Origin: an uncultured Lachnospiraceae bacterium
Lineage (GTDB): Bacteria > Bacillota > Clostridia > Lachnospirales > Lachnospiraceae
Reading direction: 5' to 3'
DNA: 64,000 nt
Assembly (NCBI GenBank): GCA_910587295.1
Contig: CAJULP010000065.1
Coordinates: forward strand, 111,281 to 175,280
The notes under the pieces are model-generated. The model was not told the DNA's origin. It worked only from the letters and a program-made list of their open reading frames with translations, and searched no databases. This document shows, in pieces, positions 17,765 through 25,406 of the stretch; within the stretch, counting starts at the first letter, position 1; each line of letters begins with the position of its first letter. Position numbers and translations under genes: made by a program.

Positions 17765-18106
17765 TTACTCACCCTGTTTCATGCTTTCCACTGTGTCGTA
17801 AACTTCAATCCTGGACGCATCCATTTCCGGCATCCCAATGAAGACTGCCCCGTAATAATATTCATCCTGCCTCTTTTCAATACGCACAATTTCCAAAAAT
17901 GCATGGATCACTTCCTGCGTCCATATCCTTAAATAGGCTTCATACACAGAACCAAATTCCAAAAGCTCGCTGCAGCTAAAACCAATCCCTGATTTCGACA
18001 GATCCACGATCTTGATCTCGGCATCCTTACTTTCACCGCCGTCTAACCTTTTCACCACAAGCTTTGATTCCAGTTCTCTCCTGTTTGCTCTTCTTCTTTC
18101 TTCCAT
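17765..18106 (-). CDS. PilZ domain protein
   Basis: 113 residues, a single PilZ domain. The c-di-GMP-binding signature is present: RRRANRRELESKL at the N-terminus supplies the R-x3-R part, and IVDLSKSGIGFSC supplies the D/N-x-S-x-x-G part. The PilZ barrel continues to FLEIVRIEKRQDEYYYGAVF. It has no other domain and no membrane segment, so it is a soluble c-di-GMP receptor or adaptor. Its stop codon immediately precedes the ATG of the fucokinase gene (TAA then ATG), which suggests a two-gene operon linking c-di-GMP to fucose activation. Confidence 0.85.
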   Translation of the reverse strand: MEERRRANRRELESKLVVKRLDGGESKDAEIKIVDLSKSGIGFSCSELLEFGSVYEAYLRIWTQEVIHAFLEIVRIEKRQDEYYYGAVFIGMPEMDASRIEVYDTVESMKQGE

Positions 18107-18158
18107 GATAATAACCCTCCATTTTTGCCGCTTTTGGGCCCGTTATTATTATCTTAAT

Positions 18159-19223
18159 CTATACGGGATATTTTGTAAAGCTATCTGTAAAAAAGGTGGC
18201 GTCGCCAAAAGAAAAAAAACGGTACTTTTCCCGGATTGCTTCCTCATAAGCAGAAAGTACATTCTCCCGCCCTGCCAATGCGCTTACCAGCATCACAAGA
18301 GTGGACTCCGGCAGATGAAAGTTCGTGATAAGACAATCCGTCACCTTAAACCGGTATCCCGGATAGATAAAGATCTCCGTATCCCCACAGCATTCCGTGA
18401 GCATTCCGTTTTCATCCGCCGCGCTTTCCACCGTGCGGCAGCTTGTAGTTCCTACACAGATGATCCTGCCGCCCTCTCTTTTCGTCTGATTGATCAGACC
18501 GGCTGTGCCTGCCGTAATCTGATAATACTCGGAATGCATGTGATGCTCTAAAATATTTTCGGCTTTTACCGGGCGGAAAGTGCCTAACCCAACATGAAGA
18601 GTAACATATGCGGTCCGCACGCCTTTTTCTTCTATCCGCGCCAGCAGCTCCTTAGTAAAATGAAGCCCGGCCGTGGGAGCCGCTGCGGACCCGTCATATT
18701 TTGCATACACGGTCTGATAGCGTTCCCTGTCTTTCAGCTTATGGGTTATGTAGGGAGGCAGGGGCATTTCCCCTAACCGGTCCAACACTTCCTCAAAGAT
18801 CCCCTCATAAAAAAACTTAACAAGGCGGTTTCCTTCCGCAGTGACCTCCATAACCTGCGCCGTAAGCTCCCCGTTTCCGAATGTGACCCGCGCCTCTGGC
18901 TTAAGCTTTTTGCCCGGTTTGACCAGTGTTTCCCACAAATCTCCGGAAAGGCGCTTTAAAAGAAGCACCTCCACAGCCGCCCCGGTATCCTCTTTTACAC
19001 CAAGAAGCCTTGCCGGCAGGACCCTGGTGTTGTTTAACACCAGACAATCCCCCGGTCTTAAATAATCAATGATATTTTTAAATACCTCGTGCTTCCGCTC
19101 CCCGGTTTTCTTATCCACCATCAAAAGCCTTGAAGATGCCCTGTCCGTAAGCGGGTCCTGGGCGATCAGCTCCATCGGCAGGTCAAAGAAAAAATCCGAT
19201 GTTTTGAGCTCCTTTCTGTCCAT
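18159..19223 (-). CDS. queA: S-adenosylmethionine:tRNA ribosyltransferase-isomerase
   Basis: 354 residues, full length. QueA builds epoxyqueuosine at position 34 of GUN tRNAs by transferring the ribosyl part of SAM. Family signatures visible are FDLPMELIAQDPLTDRASSR, GDCLVLNNTRVLPARL, AAPTAGLHFTKELLARIEEK, HVGLGTFRPVKAENILEHHM and TNFHLPESTLVMLVSAL. The start codon overlaps the stop of the upstream M18 aminopeptidase gene by one base (TAATG), so the genes are co-transcribed. No tgt gene is next to it in this window, although queA-tgt pairs are common. Confidence 0.97.
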   Translation of the reverse strand: MDRKELKTSDFFFDLPMELIAQDPLTDRASSRLLMVDKKTGERKHEVFKNIIDYLRPGDCLVLNNTRVLPARLLGVKEDTGAAVEVLLLKRLSGDLWETLVKPGKKLKPEARVTFGNGELTAQVMEVTAEGNRLVKFFYEGIFEEVLDRLGEMPLPPYITHKLKDRERYQTVYAKYDGSAAAPTAGLHFTKELLARIEEKGVRTAYVTLHVGLGTFRPVKAENILEHHMHSEYYQITAGTAGLINQTKREGGRIICVGTTSCRTVESAADENGMLTECCGDTEIFIYPGYRFKVTDCLITNFHLPESTLVMLVSALAGRENVLSAYEEAIREKYRFFSFGDATFFTDSFTKYPV

Positions 19224-20656
19224 TACAGGTCAGCTCCCTTTAAAAATGCCACATATCCCCGCTTTGCTTCAAACACGTCCGCCTTACTGGTCGCTTCAAA
19301 AGGCGCATGCATGTTAAGCACTGCCACGCCGCTGTCGATCACGTTCATCCCATAAAGAGCCAAAATATAAGCAATGGTTCCGCCGCCGCCTAAATCCACG
19401 CGGCCAAGCTCCGCCGTCTGGAAATTAATGTTTTCTTTCTCAAAGATATCCCGGATATGCGCAAGGTATTCCGCATTGGCATCATTAGAACCTGATTTTC
19501 CCCGAGACCCGGTAAATTTGTTAAACACCATGCCGCCCCCAAGGTATGCCACGTTTTTCTTGTCAAAGCTGGATGCAAACGCCGGATCAAAAGCGCTGCT
19601 CACATCTGAGGAAAGCATACAGGAAGCTGCCAGAGCCCTTCTCACGTTCAATTCCGAATATTCTCCGGCAAGATTCATCACTTCCGCCACCATATTTTCA
19701 AAAAACCGGGACTGCATGCCGGTTGCGCCAACGCTTCCAACCTCTTCCTTATCCACCAAAACGCAGCAGGCTGTCCTTTCCGTATCCTCAACTTCCAGCA
19801 TTGCTTTTAAGGAAGTAAAAGCGCATACTCTGTCGTCCTGCCCGTAAGCTAAGATCATGCTCCTGTCAAACCCTGCTTCCCTTGCCTTCCCGGCAGGCAC
19901 AATCTCCAATTCCGCAGAAATAAAATCTTCTTCCTCCACGTCATACTCTTTCTTTAAGATATCAAGGATTCCCTTTTTCACGGCTTCCTTTGCCTGATCT
20001 TTTTCTGATTCGGAATCTTTCCCTTCTCCTTTTTCCTTCTTGTCTAAGATAATGGGGCGGTTTCCAATGATCAGGTCGAGGGCTTCTCCTTCGATGACCT
20101 TGGATGCTTTCTTTTCCATCTGCTCGCTGGCAAGATGAATCAAAAGATCGGAGATGAAAAATACCGGGTCATCTTCATTTTCCCCAATATTCAGTTCCAC
20201 CGTGGTTCCATCCTTCTTTACGATGACCCCGTGTAAGGAAAGGGGCAGCGCCACCCACTGGTATTTTTTCACACCGCCATAATAATGGGTATCCAGATAG
20301 GCAAAGCCTCCTTCCTCATAAAGAGGGTTCTGCTTCACGTCAAGTCTTGGGGAATCAATGTGAGCTCCTAAAATATTCATGCCTTCCACCATAGGACGGC
20401 TCCCGATGCGGAACAGTACCACAGACTTATTCATGCAGACCGCATAAACTTTATCCCCTTTTTTCAGACTTTTCCCTTCCTTCATGACTTCCTGAAGTTC
20501 CCGGTAGCCTGCTTTTTCCGCCATGTTGACGATCACGTCCACACACTCCCGCTCAGTCTTCCCTTCATCTAAGAAATTCCTGTACTCATCCGCAAATACA
20601 TTCACTTCCTGCAGCTGCTCTTCGCTATAAGTTTCCCATGTGTTTTTCTTTTCCAT
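19223..20656 (-). CDS. M18 family zinc aminopeptidase
   Basis: 477 residues from ATG 20656, spaced 7 bases from GGAGGG; an in-frame ATG at 20671 lacks a site. It belongs to the M18 aspartyl-aminopeptidase-like group. Metal and catalytic residues are seen in LGAHIDSPRLDVKQNPLYE (His and Asp), in DKEEVGSVGATGMQS (the Glu-Glu pair) and in NMHAPFEATSKADVFEAK (the C-terminal His). A lysine/glutamate-rich insert at residues 205-240 (EKGEGKDSESEKDQAKEAV) is typical of the Firmicute subgroup. The enzyme removes N-terminal residues from peptides in the cytoplasm. It lies between pheT (stop 21 bases upstream) and queA. Confidence 0.93.
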   Translation of the reverse strand: MEKKNTWETYSEEQLQEVNVFADEYRNFLDEGKTERECVDVIVNMAEKAGYRELQEVMKEGKSLKKGDKVYAVCMNKSVVLFRIGSRPMVEGMNILGAHIDSPRLDVKQNPLYEEGGFAYLDTHYYGGVKKYQWVALPLSLHGVIVKKDGTTVELNIGENEDDPVFFISDLLIHLASEQMEKKASKVIEGEALDLIIGNRPIILDKKEKGEGKDSESEKDQAKEAVKKGILDILKKEYDVEEEDFISAELEIVPAGKAREAGFDRSMILAYGQDDRVCAFTSLKAMLEVEDTERTACCVLVDKEEVGSVGATGMQSRFFENMVAEVMNLAGEYSELNVRRALAASCMLSSDVSSAFDPAFASSFDKKNVAYLGGGMVFNKFTGSRGKSGSNDANAEYLAHIRDIFEKENINFQTAELGRVDLGGGGTIAYILALYGMNVIDSGVAVLNMHAPFEATSKADVFEAKRGYVAFLKGADL

Positions 20657-20677
20657 GCCATTGCCCTCCATTTTCTT

Positions 20678-23101
20678 TTAGCTGCGCATCTGTGCGCCAT
20701 AAACATCATTTAATAAATGTAAGATCTTCTCCACTGCCCTGTCTGTCATTTCATCCGTCACATCTTCCGTTCCGGATGCAAATTCAATATTGAACGCCAT
20801 ACTTTTTTTCGACAAGCCAAGCTTTTCACTTTCAAAGATATCAAACAGCTTTACTTTGGAAACCAGCCCGTCCGCCTGCTCGATCTTCTCAATGATATCG
20901 CCGCATTCCACGCTCTTATCCACCACCATGGAAATATCCCTGCTGGTCTTAGCATAAGGCGATTCCGGCACATAGTTGATCTTTTCTTTGAACTTTGCGT
21001 TAAGCAGATCGTAATTTAATTCCGCAATAAAGATCTTCGTATCTGCCTTCTTATCCTTTGCAATCGCAAGGGAATCAATGACATCATACCTTAACTGGCC
21101 GAATGTGCCCACCAGCTCCCCGCCGCAGTAAACTTTGGCGGTCCGCCCCGGATGGAGATATGGCACCTTCCCTTTTTGATACTTAAAGGTAAGATCATAG
21201 CAGGCTGCTAAATTCTCCAACGTTTCTTTCATGGTAAAGAAGTCTTCCCCCGCACCGGAAGTTCCCAGACAAAGAGTCTTTATCTCGTAAGGCGCTTCGG
21301 TAAGAGGCAGCGCCTTGGGAAGGTAAATATTGGCAAGTTCAAAGAACCGTAAGTCCGAATGCCCGTTCTTCAAATTGTTTTCCAAGGCTTTCACCATAGA
21401 AGGCGCCATAAACGTCCGCATAATGCTTAAGTTCTCTGTGATGGGATTTAAAATCTCAACCGCCTTTCTTTCCTTTCCATCCTCCGGGATCAGGAACTGG
21501 TCAAATTCCGGGCTGCTGGTCATGGCTATGGTCTGAATCTCAAAATATCCCTGAGTGCACAGGAAATTCTTTACGGACAGTTCCTTCTCCTGTTGCTGGT
21601 TCAGCCCGCCGTTGGTGACAAGAGCCTCACTTAAGAAGGTGGGAACCACCTTGTCATAGCCATATTCCCTGATCACTTCCTCCGCAATGTCCTGGTCGCT
21701 TTCAATATCCTCACGGTAACGGGGAATTGTCAGCGTAAGCATACCATCTGCCAGCTCTACTCCAAAAGCAAGGTTTCTTAAGATCCGTACCATTTCCTCT
21801 TCCGGCACGTCTATGCCAAGCACATAGTTCACCTTAGCCGTTTCCACTTTTATGGTCCTTCTTTGTGTGGATGCCCCGGCGCTGACGTCAAAATGAGAGC
21901 CGCTGACTTTTCCCACCCCAAGAGCCTGGACCAGATTCAGGGCCCTTGCCATACCGCATTCCACCGAATATTCGTCAATCCCTTTCTCATAACGGGCAGC
22001 CGCATCCGAATGCAGACCAAGCTTCCTTGCCGTTTTGCGGACACTGTCTTTCATAAACTTTGCGGATTCAAATAACACTTCCTTTGTGTTCTCCGTAATC
22101 TCACTGTTAAGACCGCCCATCACACCGGCAAGCCCTACCGGTTTTATTTTATCACAGATCAGCAGATTACTGCTATCCAGAATACGCTTTTTCTCATCCA
22201 AAGTGACAAGTTCTTCCCCTTCTTTCGCCCTGCGGACCACGATGGAACTGCCCTCTAAGGTATCCAGGTCAAAAGCATGCATGGGCTGGCCGATCTCAAC
22301 CAATACATAATTGGTGATATCCACCATGGCGTTTATCGCATTATGCCCCACCGCCGAAAGCCTCCTCTTCATCCAAAGAGGTGATTCCTTATACTGCACA
22401 TCGTACACATAATGTCCCAGATATCTTGGGCACACGTCCTTATCAATAACCGTTACACTGATGTCTTCATTTACTTTCTCGTCACAGGCATAACTCATAT
22501 CCGGGTTTTTGACTTCTTTTCCAAGGAAAGCGGCAACTTCCCGGGCAATGCCAAGGACCGACTGGCAGTCAGGACGATTGGCCGTAATTGAAATATCAAA
22601 CACATAATCGTCCAGGCCAAGGTAATCCCTGATATCCTCCCCTACCGGTGCGTCCTCGTTTAAGATCATAATGCCGTTTACATCCGCACCCGGATACCAG
22701 TCCTTACTGATGCCAAGCTCTTCCCCGGAACAAAGCATGCCGTAAGACATCATGTCTTTCATTTTCCTTGGCATGATCTCCATGCCACCAGGCATGCCGT
22801 TAGGAAGTTTTGCCCCCACAACACAAGCCGGAACCTTTGCCCCCTGAAATACATTGTCAGCGCCTGTTAAGATCAAATGGTCATGTCCATGCTCCCCACA
22901 GTCGATATGGCAGATATAAAGATGGGTACCTTCGTATTTTTCTATGGAAGTAACCTGGCCCACATATATTTTTTCTATATTCTCACCAAGATATACCACT
23001 TCCTCCACCTCAAACCCTGTAGAAAACAGTTTCTCCTCCAGTTCCTTCGGCGTTACGTCAATATCTACATATTCTTTTAACCAGCTCAGTAATACTTTCA
23101 C
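20678..23101 (-). CDS. pheT: Phenylalanyl-tRNA synthetase beta subunit
   Basis: 807 residues, full length. The N-terminal tRNA-binding OB fold is at residues 40-150 (VGQVTSIEKYEGTHLYICHI), followed by the B3/B4 editing domain (CPRYLGHYVYDVQYKESPLW, NAINAMVDITNYVLVEIGQP), B5 (TIPRYREDIESDQDIAEEVI) and the C-terminal FDX-ACB domain (SPYAKTSRDISMVVDKSVEC, FDIFESEKLGLSKKSMAFNI). With PheS it forms the alpha2-beta2 enzyme. It follows pheS by 13 bases and shares the T-box leader. Confidence 0.98.
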   Translation of the reverse strand: MKVLLSWLKEYVDIDVTPKELEEKLFSTGFEVEEVVYLGENIEKIYVGQVTSIEKYEGTHLYICHIDCGEHGHDHLILTGADNVFQGAKVPACVVGAKLPNGMPGGMEIMPRKMKDMMSYGMLCSGEELGISKDWYPGADVNGIMILNEDAPVGEDIRDYLGLDDYVFDISITANRPDCQSVLGIAREVAAFLGKEVKNPDMSYACDEKVNEDISVTVIDKDVCPRYLGHYVYDVQYKESPLWMKRRLSAVGHNAINAMVDITNYVLVEIGQPMHAFDLDTLEGSSIVVRRAKEGEELVTLDEKKRILDSSNLLICDKIKPVGLAGVMGGLNSEITENTKEVLFESAKFMKDSVRKTARKLGLHSDAAARYEKGIDEYSVECGMARALNLVQALGVGKVSGSHFDVSAGASTQRRTIKVETAKVNYVLGIDVPEEEMVRILRNLAFGVELADGMLTLTIPRYREDIESDQDIAEEVIREYGYDKVVPTFLSEALVTNGGLNQQQEKELSVKNFLCTQGYFEIQTIAMTSSPEFDQFLIPEDGKERKAVEILNPITENLSIMRTFMAPSMVKALENNLKNGHSDLRFFELANIYLPKALPLTEAPYEIKTLCLGTSGAGEDFFTMKETLENLAACYDLTFKYQKGKVPYLHPGRTAKVYCGGELVGTFGQLRYDVIDSLAIAKDKKADTKIFIAELNYDLLNAKFKEKINYVPESPYAKTSRDISMVVDKSVECGDIIEKIEQADGLVSKVKLFDIFESEKLGLSKKSMAFNIEFASGTEDVTDEMTDRAVEKILHLLNDVYGAQMRS

Positions 23102-23114
23102 GCTCTCACCTCCA

Positions 23115-24134
23115 CTATGCCTTAAATTGCTTTAAAAACTCAATGTCATTTTCAAACAGCCTGCCCATATGGTTGATCCCGTATTTTAACATGGCAATAC
23201 GCTCGATTCCGATTCCAAATGCAAGACCGGAATATTCTTCCGGATCAATGCCGCAGTTTAAAAGGACTTTCTTGTTCACCACGCCGCCTCCAAGGACCTC
23301 GATCCATCCCGTGCCCTTACAAAGGGAACACCCTTTTCCGCCGCATTTAAAGCAGCTGACATCCACCTCAACCGAAGGTTCGGTAAATGGGAAATAAGAA
23401 GGACGCAGTCTTGTCTTTGCCACATCGGAAAACAGGCCCTTAACAAACTCATCCAGCATCCCCTGCAGGTCACAGAGGGTGATATGCTTATCCACCACCA
23501 GCCCTTCCATCTGGCTGAACATAGGAGAATGGGTCGCATCGGAGTCAGAGCGGAATACCTTGCCCGGAACCAGCACCTTGATCGGCGGCTTCTTACTGTC
23601 CATCACACGGATCTGCCCTGGCGACGTATGGGTACGAAGAAGCAGATCTTCCGTCAGCCAGAAAGTATCCTGCATATCCCTTGAGGGATGGTCTTTTAGC
23701 ACATTTAACCTTGTAAAATTATGGTCGTCATCCTCGATCTCCGGGCCTTCAAAAATCTCAAAGCCCATACCGGAAAACACATTGATCATCTCATATTTCA
23801 CCAATGTCAGCGGATGAAGGTTTCCCATAGGGCGCACCTTTACCGGTACAGTCACATCAATTGCTTCCTTTTCATATTTTTGCTGCAATTCAAAGCCCTC
23901 GATCTCCGAACGCTTTTCCTCGTACTTACCCTGGACCCAGGCCTTTACTTCATTCACAAACTGCCCGTAAGCTTTCTTTTCTTCTTTGGCAACCTGTTTG
24001 ATCCCGTTCATCAGCCCCTGGACGGATCCCGTCTTGCTAAGGTACTTCTTCCAGACCTCAGAAAGCTGGATCTCAGACTTAGCCGCCTCAATGTCATCCA
24101 GAAAAGCTTTTTTTAATTCGTCTGCATTAAACAT
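23115..24134 (-). CDS. pheS: Phenylalanyl-tRNA synthetase alpha subunit
   Basis: 339 residues from ATG 24134 (MFNADELKKAFLDD), preceded by AAAAGGAGAAG; the frame is open to 24227, but that part is leader RNA. The class II catalytic core shows FEGPEIEDDDHNFTRLNV, LLRTHTSPGQIRVMDSK (motif 2) and AFGIGIERIAMLKYGINHMG (motif 3). An N-terminal coiled coil for tRNA binding covers residues 1-90. A Cys cluster (CFKCGGKGCSLCKGTG) near residue 265 forms a zinc site seen in some Firmicute enzymes. It is controlled by the T-box at 24250-24515. Confidence 0.98.
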   Translation of the reverse strand: MFNADELKKAFLDDIEAAKSEIQLSEVWKKYLSKTGSVQGLMNGIKQVAKEEKKAYGQFVNEVKAWVQGKYEEKRSEIEGFELQQKYEKEAIDVTVPVKVRPMGNLHPLTLVKYEMINVFSGMGFEIFEGPEIEDDDHNFTRLNVLKDHPSRDMQDTFWLTEDLLLRTHTSPGQIRVMDSKKPPIKVLVPGKVFRSDSDATHSPMFSQMEGLVVDKHITLCDLQGMLDEFVKGLFSDVAKTRLRPSYFPFTEPSVEVDVSCFKCGGKGCSLCKGTGWIEVLGGGVVNKKVLLNCGIDPEEYSGLAFGIGIERIAMLKYGINHMGRLFENDIEFLKQFKA

Positions 24135-24189
24135 TTTTTCTTCTCCTTTTTTCGTTTTTGCGAAACAAAGTGGGCAAGCCCACATCAAC

Positions 24190-24230
24190 TCCCCACCCCT
24201 CAATCTTGAGGGGCTTGGACACTTCACAGC
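24190..24230 (-). repeat. Hairpin resembling an IS200/IS605 right end
   Basis: CCCCTCAATCTTGAGGGG (24196-24213) is a perfect 18-base inverted repeat. On the minus strand it is embedded as AAGCCCC...GGGGTGGGGAGTTGATGTGG. An AAGCC hairpin followed by AGTTGA is the pattern I associate with right ends of IS200/IS605 elements. No transposase is present. It lies between the T-box terminator and pheS. Confidence 0.4.
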
Positions 24231-24249
24231 ACAAGGTCTTTCCTATGAA

Positions 24250-24515
24250 ATAGAAAATCCCCTGTATGTTTCCATACAAGGGACGAAATTTTCCGCGGTA
24301 CCACCCAACTTCCTGCCGCCCGGCAATGCTTCCGGCAGACTCTCAATCCGCTTAACGCACGTAACGTCCGGACCTACACACAGGAAACCTACTGCTTCAA
24401 CCCGAAAGCTCCGGTGGGAAATTCACATACTGTCTGAACTGGGGGAAGCTTCCAGCCATCCGGCTTCCCTTCTCTGGCAGAAAACAGCCTGCTACTTTAC
24501 ACCTTCACAGCCAAA
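24250..24515 (-). promoter_or_regulatory. T-box riboswitch (Phe) controlling pheST
   Basis: On the minus strand GGGTGGTACCGCGGAA (24291-24306) is the T-box sequence that pairs with the free CCA end of uncharged tRNA, followed by ATTTCGTCCC. The competing terminator CCCTTGTATG-GAAA-CATACAGGGG (24259-24282, one G-U pair) ends in ATTTTC. Upstream the stem I AGTA and GGTTTCCTGTG elements are visible, and GTGAATTTCCC at 24417-24427 offers a TTC (Phe) specifier. Uncharged tRNA-Phe would favour antitermination and raise pheST expression. The specifier is assigned by eye. Confidence 0.93.
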
Positions 24516-24544
24516 CTTATCCAATTACATTCCATTTTAGTCAA
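24516..24544 (-). promoter_or_regulatory. Predicted pheST promoter
   Basis: Minus-strand TTGACT (24539-24544) and GATAAG (24516-24521) are 17 bases apart, directly ahead of the T-box. The -35 element overlaps the stop codon of the upstream yihY-type gene. Confidence 0.5.
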
Positions 24545-25394
24545 TCTTTTTCCTCTTGTCAACATTCTTTTTCCCGATAAAGAACTGAAATGCCGGCTTA
24601 AAATACCTGTTCATAAACGCCCCGGCCAAGATCACATACATGCCGGCATACAGCCACAGCATCAAAATAATGATGGTCGTCAAATTCCCATAAGCAGTAA
24701 ATCCGTTAAACTGATCCTCATAAACAGAAAACGCCCATGTCATCACACTCCATCCCACAGCCGCAAAGCCTGCCCCCGGAAGCTGCATCCGAAATCCCTG
24801 TTTCGTGCCCGGCACATAAGCATACATAAGCGCCAGCACAACGGTAAGGACCAGCCAGATAAAAGGCGTCCTGAAATTAAGCAGCATATTAAACAAATAA
24901 GCGGATCTGGGGAAACTTCTTTCAATCACGTTGATCAGCGTATTCCCAAATACTGTGACCAGCAAAGAAAGGATCACGGCAAGCAGCATCAACACCGTGT
25001 AAAGGCATGCCATCAGCCGCAGCACAAAATAATTCCGATCCTCCTCCACATCATGGATGGCGTTCAGCCCACGCATAAGGGCCAGTATCCCTTTTCCGGC
25101 AGACCACAAAGTCGCTATCGCCGTGACAGAGACGATCCCTGCCGATTGCCCGTAAACTTCCGTGATCACATTCACCAGAAGCGGGTTCACGGCATCCGGC
25201 GAGATATCCTTTGCAACAGTCATCAGGTTTGCTTCCGTAATCGGCGTATAAGGCAGCAGCGAGCACAAAAGCATCAGTGCCGGAATCAGCGAAAGAAAAA
25301 TGAAAAACGCAGTACTTGCCGCATAAGCGCTGATATTTTTCCTTCCCATATGTTTTCCAAAATCATACCCGATAAATAAAAGTCTCCTGAACAT
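24537..25394 (-). CDS. YihY/BrkB family inner-membrane protein
   Basis: 285 residues with about six membrane helices, matching the YihY/virulence factor BrkB family. The family core is visible near the N-terminus (AYAASTAFFIFLSLIPALML) and in the middle (ATLWSAGKGILALMRGLNAI), and the C-terminal part contains YGNLTTIIILMLWLYAGMYV. Some members were once called ribonuclease BN, wrongly; the molecular function is not settled and transport or envelope maintenance is assumed. GATGGGAAG is the ribosome binding site. It follows the SpoIID/LytB gene by 12 bases and is probably co-transcribed with it. Confidence 0.93.
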   Translation of the reverse strand: MFRRLLFIGYDFGKHMGRKNISAYAASTAFFIFLSLIPALMLLCSLLPYTPITEANLMTVAKDISPDAVNPLLVNVITEVYGQSAGIVSVTAIATLWSAGKGILALMRGLNAIHDVEEDRNYFVLRLMACLYTVLMLLAVILSLLVTVFGNTLINVIERSFPRSAYLFNMLLNFRTPFIWLVLTVVLALMYAYVPGTKQGFRMQLPGAGFAAVGWSVMTWAFSVYEDQFNGFTAYGNLTTIIILMLWLYAGMYVILAGAFMNRYFKPAFQFFIGKKNVDKRKKID

Positions 25395-25406
25395 AAATTC
25401 TTCCCA

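Noticed and set aside
24135..24227. N-terminal extension of PheS
   Set aside because: The extra codons come from the T-box 3' region; the family start and AAAAGGAG are at 24134.
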